DNA of 11,331 nucleotides from Chitinophagaceae bacterium. GTDB lineage: Bacteria > Bacteroidota > Bacteroidia > Chitinophagales > Chitinophagaceae. The position numbers and the translations under genes were made by a program. The stretch is from contig JACFNM010000012.1 of assembly GCA_019454915.1 (NCBI GenBank), forward strand, positions 14,448 to 25,778, read 5' to 3'. Below the pieces are notes generated by a model, which was given only the letters and a program-made list of their open reading frames with translations, did not search any database and had not been told where the DNA came from. This document shows, piece by piece, positions 7,415 through 11,331 of this stretch. The number at the start of each line of letters is the position of its first letter. Within the stretch, counting starts at the first letter, position 1.

Positions 7415-7795
7415 ATGAATTTTCCCAAAGATCTGCGTTACACAAAGGACCATGAATGGATTCGTCTTGAAGGCGATGTTGCAGTTGTCGGCATTACCGA
7501 ATTTGCCCAAAGTGAGTTGGGAGACATTGTGTATGTGGAAATTGAAACACTTAATCAGCACCTGGGCGCCGATTCCGTCTTCGGTACCGTGGAAGCCGTG
7601 AAAACAGTCAGCGATCTTTTTCTGCCGGTCACGGGGACTATTACCGAAATCAACCCGGGCTTAAATGACCAGCCCGAACTGATCAACAACGACCCTTATG
7701 GAGAGGGTTGGATGATCAAGTTAAAGCCGGATGATCCCAATGAAATTGCAGGATTGCTGACAGCAGAGGCTTATGCTTCCCTTGTACAAGGCTAA
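7415..7795 (+). CDS. gcvH: Glycine cleavage system H protein
   Basis: Lipoyl-carrying shuttle protein of the glycine cleavage system: it accepts the aminomethyl group from P-protein and passes it to T- and L-proteins, and in some bacteria also relays lipoyl groups. The 126-residue length is normal. The N-terminal YTKDHEWIRLEGD, ITEFAQSELGDIVYVE and the lipoylation loop FGTVEAVKTVSDL are all typical; the lipoyl-lysine is Lys63. The C-terminal GEGWMIKLKPDDPNE is also characteristic. The other gcv genes are not in this window, as is common in Bacteroidota where the H-protein gene is often separate. A VanZ-family gene follows by 12 bp and is probably cotranscribed. The start is fixed by the family N-terminus; there is no Shine-Dalgarno sequence, only an AT-rich leader. 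Confidence 0.97.
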   Translation: MNFPKDLRYTKDHEWIRLEGDVAVVGITEFAQSELGDIVYVEIETLNQHLGADSVFGTVEAVKTVSDLFLPVTGTITEINPGLNDQPELINNDPYGEGWMIKLKPDDPNEIAGLLTAEAYASLVQG

Positions 7796-7807
7796 CGCAG
7801 TACAAAA

Positions 7808-8194
7808 ATGAATAAAAAAAAGGGGGTTGTCTTCATGGCAGCTCTGTTATGGACATTACTCATCATCATCTTATTGATCATTCCCGGAAGAGACATTCCG
7901 CCGGGACCCAAAATACCCAAACTCGATAAGATTGCCCACGTCTTTCTGTTTGGCGTCCAGGTATTTTTGTGGAGTAAATTTATGAGCGAAAGTAAACAGA
8001 ATGATTTACCGCGTTGGTTTTTGGTAATATGTCTCATATCCTCCGCCTTCGGTATTATGATGGAATTCGTCCAAAAATATCTGGTATCCAACCGCAGTTT
8101 TGAAACAGAAGATATAATAGCAGATATAGTGGGTTCGGTTATGGGGTGGCTCGTGTACCGCTTTTTCTTTTATCCGAAACAGCAAAGGGGTTAA
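7808..8194 (+). CDS. VanZ-family small membrane protein
   Basis: A 128-residue integral membrane protein of the VanZ-like family, named after the teicoplanin-resistance accessory protein VanZ; the biochemical role of chromosomal members is not settled. Four membrane helices are predicted at about 7-26, 42-59, 69-89 and 102-123. Family-conserved polar residues are visible: PKLDKIAHVFLFG at 37-49 (Asp40, His44), Glu86 in MEFVQ, and ETEDIIADIVGSVMG at 99-113 (Asp102, Asp106). It starts 12 bp after gcvH, so it is almost certainly in the same transcript. No van resistance genes are nearby, so an antibiotic-resistance role should not be assumed. A strong stem-loop begins 8 bp after its stop. Confidence 0.88.
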   Translation: MNKKKGVVFMAALLWTLLIIILLIIPGRDIPPGPKIPKLDKIAHVFLFGVQVFLWSKFMSESKQNDLPRWFLVICLISSAFGIMMEFVQKYLVSNRSFETEDIIADIVGSVMGWLVYRFFFYPKQQRG

Positions 8195-8224
8195 AAAAAA
8201 TTGGCCTCTATAGAAATAGAGGCC
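8193..8224 (-). terminator. Intrinsic terminator reading on the minus strand
   Basis: A perfect 9-bp inverted repeat, GGCCTCTAT (8203-8211) and ATAGAGGCC (8216-8224), encloses a 4-nt loop. Eight A residues at 8193-8200 lie on the plus-strand 5' side, so only minus-strand RNA gives stem, AA, then eight U: a textbook rho-independent terminator. For plus-strand transcription the hairpin sits 8 bp after the vanZ stop but lacks a U-tract; it may still define or protect the 3' end of the gcvH-vanZ mRNA. Confidence 0.75.
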
Positions 8225-8403
8225 GCAACCAAAACTAACTGCTTATGAGAAAATTGACTGTTTTTTAAATGCTCTTTATTATAAGACGCAGAATCGTGAA
8301 AAAAGATTACTGCAACTGTGTTAAATATTTCTAAATGTTCCTTTCTCTTCTAAACGTAATCTACAAAATAAAATTGTAAATCTCAGCTTCTTTTTATCTC
8401 CGT

Positions 8404-8601
8404 TCAATCTTCAATGCAAATTTCGATAAAAACAGGCAATGAGATTGCTAATACTTTGTAAAATTCTCCTAAAGAACTGTTATCTCTTTTCCTCCGGGCT
8501 GCGTTCGCTAAACGCTTATACTGTCTAAGAGAACTATATCCGGATTCCATACCTATTGTTACCCCGATATTTTTGATAAATATCAAGAACCACCTACCCA
8601 T
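8404..8601 (-). pseudogene. Possible remnant of an XRE-type helix-turn-helix regulator
   Basis: This 65-codon frame (ATG at 8601) contains FIKNIGVTI, ESGYSSLRQY and a C-terminal SSLGEFYKVLAISLPVFIEI. These recall short Bacteroidota XRE-family regulators, which typically read IG.xI..LR.xxGYSS....(A)...,then SSL..ilkAl.ISL.eFF. The segment between the two blocks, which should hold the recognition helix, is about ten residues too short, and the arginine-rich first helix is missing, so an intact DNA-binding fold is unlikely. No TAnnTTTG element was seen upstream on this strand. The terminator at 8193-8224 lies 180 bp downstream in the right orientation to end its transcript. It could equally be a chance open frame; the resemblance is by eye only. 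Confidence 0.3.
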
Positions 8602-8628
8602 TCCGGTCAATGTTTCCTTCCGTTGGTT

Positions 8629-8636
8629 TAACTTTG
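8629..8636 (+). promoter_or_regulatory. -7 promoter element TAACTTTG for the DUF5009 gene
   Basis: An exact TAnnTTTG match ending 15 bp before the ATG at 8651, predicting a very short leader of about 8 nt. It lies inside the upstream extension of the frame (from 8573), supporting the start at 8651. A -33 element is not evident. Confidence 0.55.
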
Positions 8637-8650
8637 AAGCCTTTCGCTAT

Positions 8651-9772
8651 ATGAACAAAATCAGCTCTCCCCGCTTCCTGGCGCTGGATGTATTACGAGG
8701 CATGACTATCTGCTTCATGATCATTGTCAATAATCCCGGCAGTGGCGCCGAACCCTTTTCACCGCTTTTGCACGCATCCTGGCATGGCTTTACGCCAACG
8801 GATCTCGTATTTCCGACGTTTCTTTTTGTGGTAGGGAATGCCATGAGTTTTTCGATGCCTAAATACCGCCAGCTCGGAACTGCAAGCGTTTTATCGAAAA
8901 TATTCAGACGTACCCTGCTTATCTTTTTAACCGGCTATCTTTTATATTGGTTTCCTTTTTTTGAACAGGGGTCAGACGGACATTTTCACCTATCGCCGAT
9001 AGGCGACACCCGCATAATGGGTGTGCTGCAACGAATTGCACTCGCTTATTGCCTGGCAGGCCTGATGATTCACTTCTTATCGAAAAAAGCGATCTGGTCA
9101 ATCAGTGGCGTCTTCCTCCTGGGATACTGGTTAACATTATATATTGGCGGCGATTACAGCATGACCGCCAATGCCGGGCATAAATTAGACCTCTTAATAT
9201 TAGGCGAGCGGCATTTATATCACGGTGAAGGCGTCGCCTTCGACCCTGAAGGTCTGTTGAGCACTATCCCCGCCATTGTGAACGTACTGGCGGGATATTA
9301 TGCGGGAGTTTTCATCCGGCAGAAAGGCAAAAATTTTGAGACAGTAGCCAAACTGCTCATCGGCGGGATTACCCTGGTGTTTGTCGCCTATTGCTGGGAT
9401 TTTGTTTTTCCCATCAATAAAAAACTGTGGACGAGCTCCTTTGTTTTATATACTGTTGGACTGGATTTGTGCCTATTGGGCGTGTTGTTTTATCTCCTTG
9501 AAATCAAACATTTCCCGGCAGGAACTTATTTTTTCCAGGTCTTTGGCAGGAACCCGCTTTTCATTTATATATTATCAGAAATCCTATACGTTATCCTGTA
9601 CATGTTCAAAACAGGGTCCGGCACGCCATTTTATGAGGCTGTCAACCAGGTTCTATTCCAAAAACTGTTACCCGGCGCATGGGGATCATTGGCTTTTGCT
9701 ATCTGCTATGTTTTATTTTGCTGGCTGATAGGTTACTGGATGGATAGAAAGAAAATCTATGTGAAGGTCTGA
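8651..9772 (+). CDS. DUF5009 / heparan-alpha-glucosaminide N-acetyltransferase-like membrane protein
   Basis: A 373-residue polytopic membrane protein of the COG4299/DUF5009 group, related to lysosomal HGSNAT, which moves acetyl groups from acetyl-CoA across a membrane onto terminal glucosamine. In bacteria the acceptor is unproven; amino-sugar acetylation in glycan use or envelope metabolism is the usual inference. The N-terminal signature RFLALDVLRGMTI (8-20) and MIIVNNPG are present, then LHASWHGFTPTDLVFPTFLFVVG (40-62). His41 aligns with the catalytic histidine region KHASWNG of human HGSNAT. Later motifs are FDPEGLLSTIPAIVNVLAG (197-215), NKKLWTSSFVLYTVG (256-270) and GRNPLFIY (299-306). 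About ten membrane helices are likely. The start at 8651 is set by the promoter at 8629 and the family N-terminus. No glycan-degradation genes are adjacent. Confidence 0.88.
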   Translation: MNKISSPRFLALDVLRGMTICFMIIVNNPGSGAEPFSPLLHASWHGFTPTDLVFPTFLFVVGNAMSFSMPKYRQLGTASVLSKIFRRTLLIFLTGYLLYWFPFFEQGSDGHFHLSPIGDTRIMGVLQRIALAYCLAGLMIHFLSKKAIWSISGVFLLGYWLTLYIGGDYSMTANAGHKLDLLILGERHLYHGEGVAFDPEGLLSTIPAIVNVLAGYYAGVFIRQKGKNFETVAKLLIGGITLVFVAYCWDFVFPINKKLWTSSFVLYTVGLDLCLLGVLFYLLEIKHFPAGTYFFQVFGRNPLFIYILSEILYVILYMFKTGSGTPFYEAVNQVLFQKLLPGAWGSLAFAICYVLFCWLIGYWMDRKKIYVKV

Positions 9773-9855
9773 CTTGAATCTTCCGGAACTTTACCCCCTC
9801 CACACTAAGCTGAAACTCTGTAACTTTAGTAGCAATGAAGCAACTATATCCGCTG

Positions 9856-9863
9856 TACCTTTG
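9856..9863 (+). promoter_or_regulatory. -7 promoter element TACCTTTG for the MBL-rhodanese gene
   Basis: An exact TAnnTTTG match followed by CA, 48 bp before the ATG at 9912; the transcript would start near 9870 with a leader of about 42 nt. The -33 region is weak. It lies within the upward extension of the frame (open to 9774), so that longer start is unlikely. Confidence 0.55.
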
Positions 9864-9911
9864 CAGTTGCTTTATAAACATCATTTCATAACCGAATTTA
9901 GGATTGGCACT

Positions 9912-11327
9912 ATGTTTTTTCAACACGTATATGACAAGAGTTTAGCACAGGGCAGCTATTTTATTGGTTGTCAGGCTACAGGAGAGGCAATTGTAATTGA
10001 TGCTCAGCGGGATATTGATGTATACCTGAGGATAGCAAAAGAAAACAACCTGAATATTACACATATAACAGAAACGCATATTCATGCCGATTTTCTGTGT
10101 GGTTCAAGAGAACTGGCCGCCGTTACCGGAGCGCAAATGTACCTTTCGGATGAAGGAGGGAAAGATTGGCAATATGAGTTTGATCACATCGGGCTGAGAG
10201 ATGGCGACCTGATAAGAGTGGGTAATCTTTCTCTCGAAGTTTTACACACACCGGGACATACGCCCGAAAGTATCAGTTTTCTCTTAACGGACCATCCCGC
10301 CAGTAATGAGCCCGTTATGGTGTTTACCGGCGATTTTGTTTTTGTTGGAGATATAGGACGTCCTGATTTACTCGAAAAAGCTGCCGGCATAGCGGGAACG
10401 AAGGAAGCGGGCGCCAGACAGATGTTTCAATCTCTTAAGAAATTTGAGGCATTACCGGATTATGTACAGGTATGGCCTGCACATGGAGCCGGTTCAGCGT
10501 GTGGCAAAGCACTGGGAGCAGTATTCAGTTCTACCGTGGGCTATGAAAAAATACGCAACTGGGCATTCCAGTACGGAAACGATGAAGCAGGTTTTGTAGA
10601 TTATCTGCTTACTGATCAGCCAGAACCACCAAAATACTTTGCCATGATGAAGCGTCTGAACAAAACGGACAGACGGCTGCTGATAGAAGTTCCTCAGTAT
10701 CCAAAACTGAGCAAGGAAGAATTTTTATCGGCATATAGAAAAGGGCTTAAAGTGATTGATACCCGCAATAAAGCGGATTTTGCGCAAGGATTTATTGAAG
10801 GAAGCATAAATATACAGGGTAACAATTCTTTTTCCACCTGGGCCGGCTGGCTGCTGGACTATCAGGAACAATTCCTATTGATTGCCGATGACGATCAAAT
10901 AGAAAGCCTGACAAGAAAATTGATGAGAATTGGGCTGGATAATGTTTACGGATATATCTCTGATGTAAACGAAATAGGAGTTCCCCTACAGCAATCAACT
11001 TTGATAGACGCCGGAGAATTCCGTGAAAACATAACCAATAAGAATGTTCAGATTGTAGACGTCCGTGGATTAACGGAGTTTGAGTGTGGTCATGTGCAGG
11101 GTGCAGAACATGTGTTTGTGGGTACCCTTGCTAAAAACTTAGACAAAATCAGCAGAAAGAAGCAGGTGATTATCTATTGCCAGTCGGGAGATCGGTCAGC
11201 AATTGCTTATTCTTTGTTGAGAAGGAATGGATTTGACAATATCAAAAACTACAGTGGCGGCATGAAAGAATGGATGAACCTCAACGGAAAAGTTGTCTCG
11301 CCCAATGAAGCGAGTTGTATGAGTTAA
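9912..11327 (+). CDS. Metallo-beta-lactamase-fold hydrolase with two rhodanese domains (persulfide dioxygenase-like)
   Basis: Probably oxidises glutathione- or thiol-persulfide, or otherwise handles sulfane sulfur, in the cytoplasm. From ATG 9912 it has 471 residues. The MBL domain (about 1-250) has ETHIHADF at 55-61, HTPGHTPES at 112-120, TGDFVFVGDIGRPDL at 139-153 and PAHGAGSACGK at 189-199. By analogy with ETHE1, the mononuclear iron ligands would be His56, His112 or His116, and Asp141. The usual second-metal His after HxHxD is Phe61, as expected for a one-metal persulfide dioxygenase rather than a two-zinc hydrolase. Rhodanese domain 1 (about 265-355) has IADDDQ where the catalytic loop should be and no Cys. 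Domain 2 (about 362-465) has an active loop CQSGDR with Cys423. The gene ends 4 bp before the window edge. Confidence 0.92.
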   Translation: MFFQHVYDKSLAQGSYFIGCQATGEAIVIDAQRDIDVYLRIAKENNLNITHITETHIHADFLCGSRELAAVTGAQMYLSDEGGKDWQYEFDHIGLRDGDLIRVGNLSLEVLHTPGHTPESISFLLTDHPASNEPVMVFTGDFVFVGDIGRPDLLEKAAGIAGTKEAGARQMFQSLKKFEALPDYVQVWPAHGAGSACGKALGAVFSSTVGYEKIRNWAFQYGNDEAGFVDYLLTDQPEPPKYFAMMKRLNKTDRRLLIEVPQYPKLSKEEFLSAYRKGLKVIDTRNKADFAQGFIEGSINIQGNNSFSTWAGWLLDYQEQFLLIADDDQIESLTRKLMRIGLDNVYGYISDVNEIGVPLQQSTLIDAGEFRENITNKNVQIVDVRGLTEFECGHVQGAEHVFVGTLAKNLDKISRKKQVIIYCQSGDRSAIAYSLLRRNGFDNIKNYSGGMKEWMNLNGKVVSPNEASCMS

Positions 11328-11331
11328 TGAA

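Larger units (their letters stand above)
8195..8650. other. Gene-poor intergenic gap, 456 bp
   Basis: No convincing intact gene. From left to right it holds the stem-loop at 8203-8224; the plus-strand run CAACCAAAACTAACTGCTT leading into a 7-codon micro-ORF MRKLTVF-stop at 8245-8268; an AT-rich stretch to about 8400; a minus-strand 65-codon frame (8404-8601) that resembles a degraded XRE-type helix-turn-helix protein; and the -7 element of the DUF5009 gene at 8629. The leader-like start in front of MRKLTVF looks to me like the beginnings of Bacteroidota TonB-receptor genes, but that is only an impression. Confidence 0.6.

Noticed and set aside
8448..8459. TAATACTTTG on the plus strand as a further promoter in the 8195-8650 gap.
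   Set aside because: The spacing between TA and TTTG does not match TAnnTTTG in either reading, and no gene follows until 8651, which has its own exact box.
8573..8650. 26-codon upstream extension of the DUF5009 frame.
   Set aside because: The -7 element TAACTTTG lies inside it, and the family N-terminus (RFLALDVLRG) follows the ATG at 8651 at the normal distance.
9774..9911. 46-codon upstream extension of the MBL-rhodanese frame, starting 1 bp after the DUF5009 stop and suggesting an operon.
   Set aside because: TACCTTTG at 9856 implies a separate promoter, and MFFQHVYDKSLAQGSYFIGC is the expected N-terminus for this protein group.
1..11331. Mobile element, CRISPR, defence system, tRNA or other new multi-gene system.
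   Set aside because: No transposase, integrase, regular repeats, tRNA cloverleaf or defence domain could be seen; the intact genes are mostly housekeeping families.

Overview
The window looks like an ordinary chromosomal stretch of a Bacteroidota bacterium, probably of the Chitinophagaceae/Sphingobacteriia type. This rests on three things: a fused gamma-alpha KorA, the protein families present (PA-domain M28 peptidase, DUF5009 acyltransferase, MBL-rhodanese fusion), and gene starts that lack Shine-Dalgarno sequences but are preceded by the Bacteroidota -7 promoter element TAnnTTTG. The genus cannot be fixed from the sequence alone.

Layout: (1) 1-1679, 5'-truncated korA (2-oxoacid:ferredoxin oxidoreductase alpha), converging on (2) a minus-strand pair, tadA (tRNA A34 deaminase) followed by idi (type 1 isopentenyl-diphosphate isomerase), 2745 down to 1705. 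(3) 2845-4356, a secreted PA-domain M28 metallopeptidase, divergent from tadA. (4) 4546-4905, an orphan four-helix membrane protein, converging on (5) typA/bipA, 6774 down to 4957. (6) 6948-7304, an unrecognised soluble protein of 118 residues, probably translated from a leaderless mRNA. (7) gcvH and a VanZ-family gene, 12 bp apart, 7415-8194. (8) A 456-bp gene-poor gap, 8195-8650, holding a strong stem-loop that is a proper intrinsic terminator only for minus-strand transcription, a micro-ORF and a decayed-looking HTH-like fragment. (9) 8651-9772, a DUF5009/HGSNAT-like membrane acetyltransferase. (10) 9912-11327, a metallo-beta-lactamase plus double-rhodanese protein, probably a sulfur-handling persulfide dioxygenase-like enzyme.

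The genes do not form one pathway. They cover central carbon metabolism (korA, gcvH), isoprenoid precursor balance (idi), translation (tadA, typA), secreted proteolysis (M28), envelope functions (DUF5009, VanZ, four-helix protein) and sulfur metabolism (MBL-rhodanese). Several open frames extend upstream of the likely starts; for five genes the -7 element lies inside the extension, so shorter starts are chosen here.

I found no mobile element, CRISPR array, tRNA, rRNA or defence system, and nothing that clearly amounts to a new biological system. The most interesting parts are the 8195-8650 gap, the likely leaderless orphan gene at 6948, and a possible switching leader in front of typA.
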